Assembly: GCA_958295645.1 (NCBI GenBank)
Contig: OY282361.1
Span: 2,632,501-2,696,500, forward strand
From: Longimicrobiales bacterium
Lineage (GTDB): Bacteria; Gemmatimonadota; Gemmatimonadetes; Longimicrobiales; Gaopeijiaceae
DNA length: 64,000 nucleotides
Direction of reading: 5' to 3'
Made by a program: the position numbers and the translations under genes. Of this stretch, positions 1 to 7,735 are shown piece after piece (position 1 is the stretch's first letter; every line of letters starts with the position of its first letter). The notes beneath the pieces were generated by a model. That model had not been told where the DNA came from and did no database searches. It worked only from the letters and a program-made list of their open reading frames with translations.

Positions 1-684
1 GGTCGTTGCCGCTACTTCCGCGAGAGCGATGCCCTTGTGCTTGCCCCGGTTGAATACGAGGCCCTCGGACGATTCCGAGAACCAGCGGTCGAACTCTGTC
101 TGAAACGGCCCTACTTCGTCGCAGTAAGCGTGGAGGCCCGCCATGTCTCGGGGAAGTTCCGAATACCGGTCCAGTTGGGCGGATAGGACTGCGACCGCCG
201 TCCGAATGTCTCCCATGGCCGAGTGGGCGTCCTGGTGGTCACGGCCCAAGTAGAAGCGTGCGGCCGCCGACAGATCTCGGGGCTCCTGCTTGTGGAAGAT
301 CATCTTCATGTCCACGAGTCGTCTGTCGCCCACTTCGAACGGCACGCCGGCCCGCCGAAACTCGGCCAACAGCATGGGCAGGTCGAACCAGCGGATGTTG
401 AACCCGCCGAGGTCGCAACCCTCCATCATCTCGGCCACGGCCTTGGCTCTGCGGCGAAACGGATGCTCGTTGGCCACGTCCTCGTTCGTAATTCCGTGAA
501 CCGCCGCCGCCTCGGCCGGGATGGGCCGCTCCGGGTTGTAGCGGCGCTTCTTCTCCAGCACGTCCCCCTGCGGCGTCACCTTCATGATCGCCAGCTCGAC
601 GATTCGGTCGTCGGACACGCTGAGTCCCGTAGTCTCCAGATCGAAGAAGACGATGGACCGGTCGAGTTCGAAAGGAAGCTTCAA
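1..684 (-). CDS. DEDDh 3'-5' exonuclease (DnaQ/RNase T-like), C-terminus beyond the window
   Basis: The reverse strand reads as one open frame from a TTG start at 684 off the left edge of the window. The start is chosen because GAGGAG lies just upstream (about 690-699) and because the first conserved motif follows within 20 residues. Exo I appears as FDLETTG, Exo II as the GGFNIRWFDLPML segment, and Exo III as HQDAHSAMGDIRTA, whose H-x4-D spacing places it in the DEDDh class. Such proteins remove nucleotides from 3' ends as proofreading subunits or free-standing DNA/RNA trimming nucleases. A tail of about 60 residues after Exo III is visible before the edge. The true C-terminus and any fused domain cannot be seen. 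Family assignment is firm; the physiological substrate is not. Confidence 0.9.
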   Translation of the reverse strand, partial: MKLPFELDRSIVFFDLETTGLSVSDDRIVELAIMKVTPQGDVLEKKRRYNPERPIPAEAAAVHGITNEDVANEHPFRRRAKAVAEMMEGCDLGGFNIRWFDLPMLLAEFRRAGVPFEVGDRRLVDMKMIFHKQEPRDLSAAARFYLGRDHQDAHSAMGDIRTAVAVLSAQLDRYSELPRDMAGLHAYCDEVGPFQTEFDRWFSESSEGLVFNRGKHKGIALAEVAATT

Positions 685-697
685 GTTGGGGCTCCTC

Positions 698-1048
698 TCA
701 CCTAACAACGTCTGGTCTAGCCGGCCTAATGGTCTCGGGCGCGGCTTGCGACCAGTTTGGACGGAAATCTTCAGGACCATCACCTAGTTCGAAGACGGTG
801 ATATCGACATCCTTGAGATCACGCAATGCAATCTCGATTCGTTTCCGTACATCTGCCCAGGCCTCGCCCAGTCGCATCTCGCCTCGATCGCATTTTTGCT
901 TGTAAGCTTTGAAATTGTCAGGAAATCGCATCTTGAATTGGAGTGCGACGCCTCGTCCCATCACGCCAACACAATTAACTGTATTGACAAGCGCATCTGC
1001 CGAGGCTTGCAGGACATCGCCGATTGCGTAGGATATCTTAGTGCGCAT
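698..1048 (-). pseudogene. Macro-domain (DarG-type ADP-ribosylglycohydrolase) remnant with core deleted
   Basis: From the ATG at 1048 the protein begins ISYAIGDVLQ, continues ALVNTVNCVGVMGRGVALQF, and then KxYKQKCDRGEM. This is the start of a DarG-type macro domain, including the NxVN and GVMGxGxA ligand-binding loops. Directly after GEMRLGE the sequence jumps to AWADVRKRIEIALRDLKDVD, which corresponds to the last helix and strand of the same domain. Roughly 70 residues, including the conserved IPPLGCGLGG-type loop, are therefore missing, while the reading frame stays open. Macro domains of this type reverse ADP-ribosylation of DNA and serve as antitoxins to DarT. No recognisable darT lies upstream. 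I read it as an in-frame internal deletion, so the product is probably non-functional. Confidence 0.75.
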
Positions 1049-1369
1049 CAATTCTGCCAAGGTTGCTTGAAAGAGTTGTTGGCCGTCCACGGTACGTCAG
1101 TGCGAAGGGCACTTGGCTCATGGTGGTGGCGACTTGGCGAGATGGGACTCATCTCCGGTGGTGAAGTGCGATGGTCGCATCGAGCAGGCGGGGTGGCCGA
1201 GCCGTCCGACGCGAAACGTGGCGTGATTCCGAGGGGTCGGCAAGACCCGGTGGATCGGACAGTCTCTTGCTGGCTACGCGCGCACGGGAGCGCAAGACTG
1301 TAGATTCCAAGCTCGTTTCGAGCGGTTGGACGAGTGCCACCGCGAGTCCCGCAAAGGAGGAATTCAGAC
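1049..1369. other. Intergenic stretch between macro remnant and M28 peptidase
   Basis: About 320 bases with several short overlapping open frames but no product that looks like a protein family. If a darT toxin gene once preceded the macro-domain gene it would have been here; I could not recognise any part of it. The strong AAAGGAGG Shine-Dalgarno of the peptidase gene lies at its right end (about 1354-1360). Confidence 0.4.
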
Positions 1370-2878
1370 GTGACGCCATGCTCTTCGGCTGCATTGCCGC
1401 GGCAGACGGCATCCCCCGGACGCGCCGCACCGCCGTCGGCCTTGGGCCATCTCCGCGGCGCGGTGTCCCTGGCAGTGATCGCCCTCGCAACCGTGGTGCT
1501 CCCCGTGCCGGACGCACTTGGCCCGCTCGGGCTCCTTTCGGCGCAGCCCGCGCAGGCGCTCCAATCCGCCCAGACTCCGCCGCCGCAATCCGACCCCCGC
1601 ATCCACGACATCGTGGCCGCGGCCTCCCCGGCTCGCGTCGAGGTGGACATCCGCACGCTGGCCGGCTTCGGCACCCGCAACACGTTCTCCGACACGCTCT
1701 CGGATTCGCGGGGCATTGGGGCCGCGCGGCGCTGGATCAAGGCCGAATTCGACCGCATCTCGGCGGCCTGCGGCGGATGCTACGAGGTCCTCTACCAGCG
1801 AAGCTTGGTCACCGCCGAGGACAGCCCGCGCATCCCGCAGGAAAGCTGGGTCGTCAACGTGCTCGCCATCAAGCGGGGTGCGGTCGCGCCGAATCGGTAC
1901 GTCATCATGTCGGGCGACATCGACTCGCGGGCGTCGAACGGGTCGGACGGGGAATCGGACGCTCCCGGCGCCAACGACAACGCGTCGGGGATGGCGGGGG
2001 CCATTGAGGCGGCGCGGCTCCTGGCGGACTACGAGTTCGGGAGCACCGTCGTGCTGGCCGGGCTGTCGGGGGAGGAGCAGGGGCTCTGGGGTGGCCGTCA
2101 CATGGCGCGTGTGGCGCGGGAGGAGGGATGGGAGATCGCCGGAGTCCTCAACAACGACATGATCGGCAACATCGAGGGGGTGGACGGCGTGATCGAGAAC
2201 AACACGTTTCGCGTCTTCTCCGAGCCGACGCCCGCGACCGACACCGAACGCGCTCGTGCCCGCTATCGCGTCTTCGGCGGCGAGGTGGACGGCCCGTCGC
2301 GGCAGCTGGCCCGGTACGTGGCTCGCACGGCCGACCGCTACGTCCCCAACCTCGACCCCATCATGATCTACCGGCTGGACCGGTTCGGGCGCGGCGGCCA
2401 CCACCGGCCCTTCAACGACGAGGGCTTCCCGGCGGTTCGCATCATGGAGACGCACGAGAACTACACCCGCCAGCACCAGAACATTCGCACCGAGGACGGC
2501 ATCGCGTACGGAGACGTCGTCGAGGGCGTGGACTTCGACTACGCCGCCAAGCTGACCGCTCTCAACGCCGCGGCGCTGGCCCAGCTGGCCTGGGCGCCGC
2601 CGGCTCCGGCCAACGTGCTAATCGGGGGCGCGGTCCGGCCTTCGACGACGCTGGCCTGGGACGCCGTGGACGATCCGCGCGTGGCCGGCTACAAGGTCTA
2701 CTGGCGCGACACGACGGCCCCGCGCTGGCAACGCTCGCGCTGGGTGGGCGGCGCCACGTCGTTCACGCTGGAGGGGCTGGTCATTGACAACTATCTGTTC
2801 GGCGTGGCGGCGGTGGGACGCGACGGGAACGAGAGTCCGGTGGCGTATCCGGGAGGCCAGATTCCGCGGCGGCGGTGA
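1370..2878 (+). CDS. Secreted M28-family zinc metallopeptidase with C-terminal fibronectin-III-like domain
   Basis: GTG at 1370 is preferred over an in-frame GTG at 1334 because AAAGGAGG sits 10 bases upstream. The product (502 aa) has an N-terminal hydrophobic export segment, then an M28 peptidase domain. Recognisable metal-site motifs are GANDNASG (Asp), SGEEQGLWG (Glu-Glu), NNDMIGN (Asp) and the terminal His in HHRPFNDEG. The first ligand motif, usually GH-x-DS in the family, reads GDIDS here, so the expected His appears replaced by Asp. After the catalytic domain about 85 residues form a fibronectin type III-like module (from LAWDAVDDPRVAGYKVYW to AAVGRDGNES). It probably acts as a periplasmic or secreted aminopeptidase. 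A strong hairpin follows the stop codon. Assignment to M28 is firm; activity with the changed ligand is uncertain. Confidence 0.88.
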   Translation: MTPCSSAALPRQTASPGRAAPPSALGHLRGAVSLAVIALATVVLPVPDALGPLGLLSAQPAQALQSAQTPPPQSDPRIHDIVAAASPARVEVDIRTLAGFGTRNTFSDTLSDSRGIGAARRWIKAEFDRISAACGGCYEVLYQRSLVTAEDSPRIPQESWVVNVLAIKRGAVAPNRYVIMSGDIDSRASNGSDGESDAPGANDNASGMAGAIEAARLLADYEFGSTVVLAGLSGEEQGLWGGRHMARVAREEGWEIAGVLNNDMIGNIEGVDGVIENNTFRVFSEPTPATDTERARARYRVFGGEVDGPSRQLARYVARTADRYVPNLDPIMIYRLDRFGRGGHHRPFNDEGFPAVRIMETHENYTRQHQNIRTEDGIAYGDVVEGVDFDYAAKLTALNAAALAQLAWAPPAPANVLIGGAVRPSTTLAWDAVDDPRVAGYKVYWRDTTAPRWQRSRWVGGATSFTLEGLVIDNYLFGVAAVGRDGNESPVAYPGGQIPRRR

Positions 2879-2930
2879 CGTAGCCAAGTCAACGACAAGG
2901 TCAAGGACCGGTGCTACAGCCTCTGAGCTG

Positions 2931-3750
2931 ATGCAGGTTCGCTTGGCGCATGCGACCGCCCCCCGGCCCTTGTGCGGCCGGGGGGCGGTTTCGCTATGGG
3001 GACGTTCTTCGGCGCTGGCGTTGCCTGCCGTGCTGGCGGCCGCCTTGGCCTCGTACCTCGTCTTCCACCCTGCGGTTCGGGGCATTCCGGCGTTGTTCTG
3101 GACGTTTGTCGTGGCGTCGGGAGGCCTCCTGGCGTGGACGGTCGCCCTGTGGGAGTCGTGTCGGCGCACGGGGCGCACTTTGGTGCTCGATTTGGCGCTG
3201 CGGCGGCCCCACGGAATACAGATACTCGCGCAAGGGACGCTGATCGCATGGTGGGGATGGTTTGTGCGGCCCGTGTACGAGTTCGTTCCGTTCATCGCGG
3301 CGCAGTTGTTGCTGGCGTTCGCGCTGGAGGCGCTCTTCGCCCTGACGCGCCGGGGCCGCCACGCGGTCGGCTTCGGGCCGGTGCCGGTGGTCTTCAGCCT
3401 CAACCTCTTCCTGTGGTTTCACTTTCAGTGGTTCTTCTTCCAGCTCGCGATGGTGGCGCTGGTCTATGTCGGCAAGGAGTTCATTCGCCGGCATGTCGCG
3501 GGCGTGTCCCGGCACATCTTCAACCCCTCCGCGTTCGCGCTGGCCATTGCCGCGGTGGCTCTGATCGTCACCGGACAGACGGGCATTACCCAAGGCGAGG
3601 AGATCGCCCGGAGCCAGTTCGTGCCCCCGCACATCTTCTTGGTGATCTTCCTGGTCGCGTTGCCGGGGCAGCTGTTGTTCGGCGTCGCGGCGATGACGAT
3701 GCCGGCCGTGCTGGTCATCTTCGGCTACGCGGGGTCGGTGAGGGGGATGG
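2931..3750 (+). pseudogene. Truncated RnfD/NqrB-like membrane protein
   Basis: The frame encodes a very hydrophobic protein with about seven membrane segments. It carries GVSRHIFNPSAFALA, the conserved RHIFNPxAF motif of the RnfD/NqrB family (membrane subunits of ion-translocating electron transport complexes), followed by an Ile-Thr-x-Gly-x-Glu-Ile loop and another membrane segment ending near GYAGS. At about 3735-3750 the membrane protein stops abruptly, and the frame continues to 4007 as low-complexity sequence antisense to an Nramp fragment. The later membrane helices expected in the family are missing. The start is unclear: the ATG at 2931 would translate through the terminator hairpin, while TTG 3021 or GTG 3030 are alternatives. 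No other rnf genes are nearby. I regard it as a 3'-truncated gene. Confidence 0.6.
2955..2989 (+). terminator. Perfect 14-bp GC-rich hairpin after the M28 peptidase gene
   Basis: Positions 2955-2968 and 2976-2989 are exact reverse complements (14 bp, mostly C on the left arm and G on the right) around a 7-nt loop, about 75 bases after the peptidase stop codon. Only TTCGC follows, so the U-run is weak. It could terminate transcription intrinsically or only slow polymerase. The hairpin lies inside the possible N-terminal coding part of the next open frame, which argues that this frame starts downstream or is not translated. Confidence 0.55.
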
Positions 3751-3809
3751 ATGTGGCGAGGCGGGCGGTTGCGGAGTCGGCTTGGCCGTGGCTGGACGGT
3801 TCGCCGGGC

Positions 3810-3994
3810 GGTCAGCCCATGCTGGACGAACGCGGCCGGCCCCAACAGGAACTCGCCGCTCCCCACGACGCGCCCAGCACGATAACGCCGGGTCCCACCA
3901 CGCCGATCCACGCCAGTCCCTCGGGGTTGGGCGGTGCGGGGAGTTCACGCCTACGGAATGAGGGGAGTCCGGAGCGGGCTTCGGGGCCATTCAC
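3810..3994 (-). pseudogene. 5' fragment of an Nramp-like metal transporter gene, frameshifted
   Basis: Read from a GTG at 3994 on the reverse strand, the sequence gives ELPAPPNPEGLAWIGVVGPG and VIVLGAS, then after a one-base shift (near 3865) GSGEFLLGPAAFVQHGLT. This matches the N-terminal cytoplasmic tail and first membrane helix of Nramp-type transporters in Gemmatimonadota-like genomes, as I recall them. Everything after about residue 60 is missing. The fragment abuts, in opposite orientation, the broken end of the RnfD-like gene, so one deletion or inversion event probably joined the two. It cannot make a transporter. Confidence 0.5.
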
Positions 3995-4003
3995 CGTCTG
4001 GTT

Positions 4004-4765
4004 TTAAGCCGTCATCCGCTGAATATCCGCGGCGCCCTTATCGACAAAGGCATCCAAAGCCGGATATTGGTTGTCGGCGTTTCGTGTCAGAAACACACGG
4101 TCGTTCTTCCCCAGATCCTCCATGTTCTCGTGAACCACGAGGCTAATGTACGACAACTTGGCCATTTGGAATTCCAGCAGAGCTATGGCCACGTTCTTTG
4201 CTCTGTCATTGCCCCGTACTCCAAAAACGTATAGCGATTTCTTGTTGTGTGTCAACAACCAATCTACGCCTATTGGAAACTCAGACAGAGGTCTCATGTC
4301 CGGCGCGGGATCGAAAGTCGTCAACTTTGTGGTAATGTGTTCTCCAAGATCACGATAGAACGTGGCGCGGACTGTCTCGCGACCCCAATAGCGCATATTG
4401 CATATTTTCTGGACGCAACCCGCAAACTGCAAGAGTCCTTCGTGGATGGTGTCCATTGGAACATCCAAGTGCAAGTTGCCATCGTCATTGCTGATGCCGT
4501 TGTTGATAAGAATGTTGTCGAGGATTTTTTGCCGAGCTGGTGTACTGATTTCATATGTATAGGAAAGTCGCATCAATGTCATTCCAAAATCGCATATGCG
4601 AATCATGTTCGTTCCAGCAGGACTTGCCTGAAAATATATGTCCAGCATGTCACCGTCTTCGTGACGAATCGGGATAATCACCTGAAACTTGCCCGGCCGT
4701 CGCTCGTATAGGTCAAGGTCGGTCATTCGCGTATTGAGCAAGTTCTTTATGTCGTGACTATTCAT
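4004..4765 (-). CDS. DUF1828-like protein, accessory two-gene unit
   Basis: The ATG at 4765 is chosen because the preceding gene ends at 4767, one base away, and conserved sequence (MNSHDIKNLLNTRMTDLDLY) starts there; the longer upstream frame is unrelated. The 253-residue protein contains the DUF1828 pattern: a hydrophilic EDGDMLDIYF strand, ICDFGMTLMRL (the usual 'SDxGxTLxxL' signature), a helical LDNILINNGI stretch and a QFAGCVQKIC helix. The C-terminal half (FPIGVDWLLT onward) resembles a DUF1829-type nuclease-like fold by its hydrophobic pattern only. It is visibly AT-richer than its surroundings, consistent with transfer. DUF1828 proteins are common in prophages and defence islands, and their biochemistry is not established. 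The partner upstream is the split DUF6978-like gene. Confidence 0.65.
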   Translation of the reverse strand: MNSHDIKNLLNTRMTDLDLYERRPGKFQVIIPIRHEDGDMLDIYFQASPAGTNMIRICDFGMTLMRLSYTYEISTPARQKILDNILINNGISNDDGNLHLDVPMDTIHEGLLQFAGCVQKICNMRYWGRETVRATFYRDLGEHITTKLTTFDPAPDMRPLSEFPIGVDWLLTHNKKSLYVFGVRGNDRAKNVAIALLEFQMAKLSYISLVVHENMEDLGKNDRVFLTRNADNQYPALDAFVDKGAADIQRMTA

Positions 4766-4766
4766 G

Positions 4767-5276
4767 CTAACTTTCCATTCCGGTGAACATATCACGTTGC
4801 TCGATCTCCGGGAAATACGATTTGTAGTTTGATACACCGATATCGTCAAAAAACACACCAAGAGCCTGCTCGTACGTTGTGTATCGAGTGGTAACCTCCC
4901 GATCGTCCTCCTGTGGAAAGGTGCTGCCGGAGGCGATTTTCTTGCTCGGGAGACGATGTATATGTGGCTTGGCGAAGTGACCATCCGGCGACAAAGAAGT
5001 GTCTCCGTGAGGGCCGTTGTATCAAACTAACGTGACGGTACCCAGCGAAGCATCGCTGGCATGGTAACGAAGCCCAATAGAGAAGTTCTCAAGAAATTCG
5101 GTGTTCTGCCGTACAAAGACACTAAAGGTGTCGACGTCTCGCGCGTGTAGCTCGGGTCGCAGTTGAAGGCCACAACGCTTGTGGCCGTGCAGCTCTTCAT
5201 AAGCGTTCTTTGGCGTCTTCGACACAATAATCTTGGGCACCCTGATCAGTCGTCCTATTTCGTTTGCGGTAAGCAT
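4767..5276 (-). pseudogene. DUF6978-like gene interrupted by one in-frame TGA
   Basis: From ATG 5276 (MLTANEIGRLIRVPK) the frame is open to a TGA at 5022-5024. It then continues in the same frame without a shift through YNGPHGDTSLSPDGHFAKPH and IHRLPSKK to the natural stop at 4767, next to the DUF1828-like start. The two halves together give about 169 residues with a layout I associate with DUF6978: an N-terminal K-containing helix, an LHARDVDTFSVFVRQ strand region and a DGHFAKPHIHR segment. The TGA looks like a CGA-to-TGA change (Arg). Either it is a recent nonsense mutation or a misread base. The downstream half could also be restarted from TTG 4994. The unit is AT-rich like its partner. 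Family naming is tentative; the split is certain from the sequence. Confidence 0.65.
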
Positions 5277-5738
5277 GCCTGTCTCGTGGAGTGACCGGAC
5301 TGCCGATGGAGCTAACAGGACTATACCACAGTGCAGCCCAGGACTCAATAGGTACCCCATCCGGCTGGCCCGTGCGGCCTCGGCCGCCTCGGCTGAGGCC
5401 GGGCTCCGGGGGTCCGGACGAGGCGGGCGTTGCTTGTGATTGGGATGCCGGTGCGCGTCGGCGTGTTCCGTCAGCGTGCCCCGATTCTCCGTTCCGGTGC
5501 GCCTTCGAGCGTCGTGCCGTCGCCAGTCGGGGAACGTAGGCGGCCAGCACGCGGCGACGCATCAGGCCGTTCTCGGGTACACCAGGTCGGCGGACGTCAC
5601 CCCCTCGACCTTGAGATGACGAACTGCTGACCGGCAGGCCTAAAGTGCGCCGGAACCACGCCGCCTGGAGTCCGCCCCTTGGCTCGGCGGACCTCGCCCA
5701 GAGCGGGACACCGCGACGCCACAGCCCCTCCGCCTCGC
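5277..5738. other. Intergenic stretch, GC-rich, no recognisable gene
   Basis: About 460 bases between the AT-rich two-gene unit and the exonuclease-BRCT gene. Both strands contain open frames, but their translations are Arg/Pro/Ala-rich and match no family I know. Composition changes abruptly from AT-rich to GC-rich at about 5330-5360, which may mark the edge of the transferred unit. The promoter for the minus-strand pair should lie in the right part. Confidence 0.4.
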
Positions 5739-6977
5739 ATGCATCGACACGAACCCGCAACGACCAGCCTGCCCTCCGCGCACGGCCTCCACCATGCTCC
5801 GACGGCGCACAATCGCCAGCCGACCGCCACCGTCGTCGACGTCGAGACGACCGGGTTCGGCAAGCGCGACAAGATCGTCGAGATCGCAATCGTCACCGTG
5901 GACCCGGACTCTTGGGAGACGGTGGACGAGTACGACACGCTTCTGAACCCCGAGAGGGACGTGGGGGCCACGGGCGTGCACGGGGTCAACGCTTCGATGG
6001 TGGAGATGGCGCCGGTCTTCAGCGAGGTGGTGGGGGACGTGGCTCGTCGTCTCAACGGGGCGGTGCTGGTTGCCCACAACCTGCCGTTCGACCGGAGAAT
6101 GTTGGGCTACGAGTTCGACCGCCACGGGGTGAGGATCGACATGGGCAGCGGGCTGTGCACGTTCAGGGCAACGCGCCAGAAGCTCAAGCATGCATGCGGG
6201 GAACGGGACGTCCGCCTGTCTTGTGCTCACCGAGCGCTGGCCGACGCCCGAGCTACGGCCGAACTCGCGAAGCGACTGCGCCAGGAGGGCAAACTGGCCG
6301 GCCCCGACCCAGTTCGCCCGGTTCGTGTCGGGTACGTGGCGCAGCCCCCCAGCCAGCGCACCGTGCGCAGGGGGCTCGTCGATCCCGGCGTGAGTCCAAT
6401 GTGCCGAGTTGTGTCGCGGGCGCACTACCCCCACAGCGACGAACTGGTCTGTGGTTATCTGGACGCGCTCGACTGGGTGCTGGACGATGGCGTCATCGAC
6501 AAGACCGAGCGAGCCGACATGGAGCGCTTGGCCCGGGACTGCGGAATATCAGAACGGGACAGGATGAGGGCTCACCGGGACTACTTCGACTGCATCGTGG
6601 CCGCCGCCAAGCGCGACGGCGTGGTGAGCCCGGCAGAACACGAGATCATCGCGCGCATCGCCAGCCAGCTGGAGTTGGCGGATGTCGAGATTCCCGCTCC
6701 GGACCGGGGCGCGGGCGTGCAGGACATCGCGCAGGGCGACAGGGTTTGCTTTACGGGAACGGCCTGGGTGGACGGCACAACGTGGGAACGGGACGAACTG
6801 CAAGCGGTCGCGCGGCGTGCCGGTCTCGTGCCGGTCGCGAACGTCACCAAGAAGGGATGCGACGTGCTGGTGGCCGCCGACGTGTCGAGTTCGTCGACGA
6901 AGACGCGGGCGGCCCGGCGTTGGGGCAAGCCGGTGGTGTCGGTCGCGGACTTCCTCGCCTGGGCTGGGCTTCGGTGA
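5739..6977 (+). CDS. DnaQ-type exonuclease with TerB-like middle and C-terminal BRCT domain
   Basis: ATG 5739 gives 412 residues. The exonuclease domain shows VVDVETTGFG (Exo I), LVAHNLPFDRRML (Exo II) and SCAHRALADARATAEL (Exo III, H-x4-D). A middle region with two short acidic helix-loop segments follows (LDWVLDDGVIDKTERADMER and AAAKRDGVVSPAEHEIIARI). These look like the paired metal-dependent TerB/'tellurite-resistance' type repeats. The C-terminal 80 residues form a BRCT domain: GDRVCFTGTAW, ELQAVARRAGLVPVANVTKK, CDVLVAAD, KTRAARRWGKPVVSVADFL. This resembles actinobacterial exonuclease-BRCT proteins and NAD-ligase-like BRCT domains. It probably trims or proofreads DNA ends during repair. 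The gene overlaps the following channel gene by 4 bases. Confidence 0.85.
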   Translation: MHRHEPATTSLPSAHGLHHAPTAHNRQPTATVVDVETTGFGKRDKIVEIAIVTVDPDSWETVDEYDTLLNPERDVGATGVHGVNASMVEMAPVFSEVVGDVARRLNGAVLVAHNLPFDRRMLGYEFDRHGVRIDMGSGLCTFRATRQKLKHACGERDVRLSCAHRALADARATAELAKRLRQEGKLAGPDPVRPVRVGYVAQPPSQRTVRRGLVDPGVSPMCRVVSRAHYPHSDELVCGYLDALDWVLDDGVIDKTERADMERLARDCGISERDRMRAHRDYFDCIVAAAKRDGVVSPAEHEIIARIASQLELADVEIPAPDRGAGVQDIAQGDRVCFTGTAWVDGTTWERDELQAVARRAGLVPVANVTKKGCDVLVAADVSSSSTKTRAARRWGKPVVSVADFLAWAGLR

Positions 6978-7735
6978 GCAAGTCCTCCGCGGCGGGCAGC
7001 TTGGTTCAGTCCTCCGCGGCGTCCAGCGGCGCATCCCGAGTCGGTCCGGCGCAGGGCGCGGCAAACCCCGTCCGCCCAAGCGGCGCCGCAGTCGTCCTGG
7101 AAGCCTTGTATGCGCTGCTCGCGCTGGGCTCGGTAATCTTGTTCGGCGTCCGGCTGGGATTCGACCTCGATCCGGAGTTCAACGATCTTGCGGGCATCGC
7201 CGATCGGGCCGTGTGCGCGCTGTTCTTCGTCAAGGCGGCCTGGGACTTGTGGAAGGCGCCGAACCGGTGGCGATGGTGGAAGTGGGGCTGGGCGGACGTG
7301 GTCGCGTCGATCCCCGAGGTCGAGTGGCTTCGCGGCTTCCGCGGCATGAGGTTCGTCATCGTCGTGCGGGTCATGCGTTCCACGACCCGAAGCGTGCGCG
7401 GCGCGGCCGCCTTGTTCGACGTGGATCGCACCCGGGCGGTCGTGGCCATCGTCTTTTCGCTGATCGTCGTGTCGGTCGTGGCCGGCAGCTTTCTCGTCCT
7501 CGGGATGGAGAGTTCGCATCCGGAGGCCAACATCCGCACCGCCGAGGCGGCCTTTCTGTGGACGATATCGACGCTGATCGGCGCGGAGTCCGCGGGCTTC
7601 GGCGACCACTATCCGGCCACGACCGGCGGACGGATAGTGGCTGTGTGGCTGGTTACGCTGTCGCTCGGCTTGATCGGCTCGCTGGCAGGGTTGATTTCCG
7701 CTTGGATCGAGGAGGAGCCGGAGGCGGCGGGCTAG
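6974..7735 (+). CDS. Voltage-gated-like cation channel protein (2TM pore family)
   Basis: GTG at 6974 overlaps the TGA of the exonuclease gene (GTGA), so the two are translationally coupled; a longer upstream frame belongs to a shadow. The protein (253 aa) has hydrophobic segments near residues 40-58, 70-90, 160-180 and 225-245, a basic voltage-sensor-like stretch (FRGMRFVIVVRVMRSTTRSVR), and a pore loop near residue 208. The filter region reads ESAGFGDHYP, whereas potassium channels usually have TVGYGD. Gly-Phe-Gly-Asp is retained but the preceding residues are changed, so ion selectivity cannot be assumed. The C-terminus is acidic (EEEPEAAG). It is convergent with, and overlaps by 4 bases, the flavoprotein gene on the other strand. 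Confidence 0.8.
   Translation: MSKSSAAGSLVQSSAASSGASRVGPAQGAANPVRPSGAAVVLEALYALLALGSVILFGVRLGFDLDPEFNDLAGIADRAVCALFFVKAAWDLWKAPNRWRWWKWGWADVVASIPEVEWLRGFRGMRFVIVVRVMRSTTRSVRGAAALFDVDRTRAVVAIVFSLIVVSVVAGSFLVLGMESSHPEANIRTAEAAFLWTISTLIGAESAGFGDHYPATTGGRIVAVWLVTLSLGLIGSLAGLISAWIEEEPEAAG

Noticed and set aside
1183-1345. tRNA-like pieces (GGGGTGGCCGAGCCGTCC, then CAAGACTGTAGATTC)
   Set aside because: No acceptor stem or T-arm with TTC-A-A pairing could be folded; the pieces are too far apart for one tRNA.
5022-5024. TGA as selenocysteine codon
   Set aside because: No bacterial SECIS-like hairpin was seen just downstream, and the residue context gives no redox motif; nonsense mutation is simpler.
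5645-6973. Long forward frame continuous with the channel gene
   Set aside because: Its first 443 codons are a shadow of the exonuclease-BRCT gene; the channel begins at the GTG overlapping that gene's stop.
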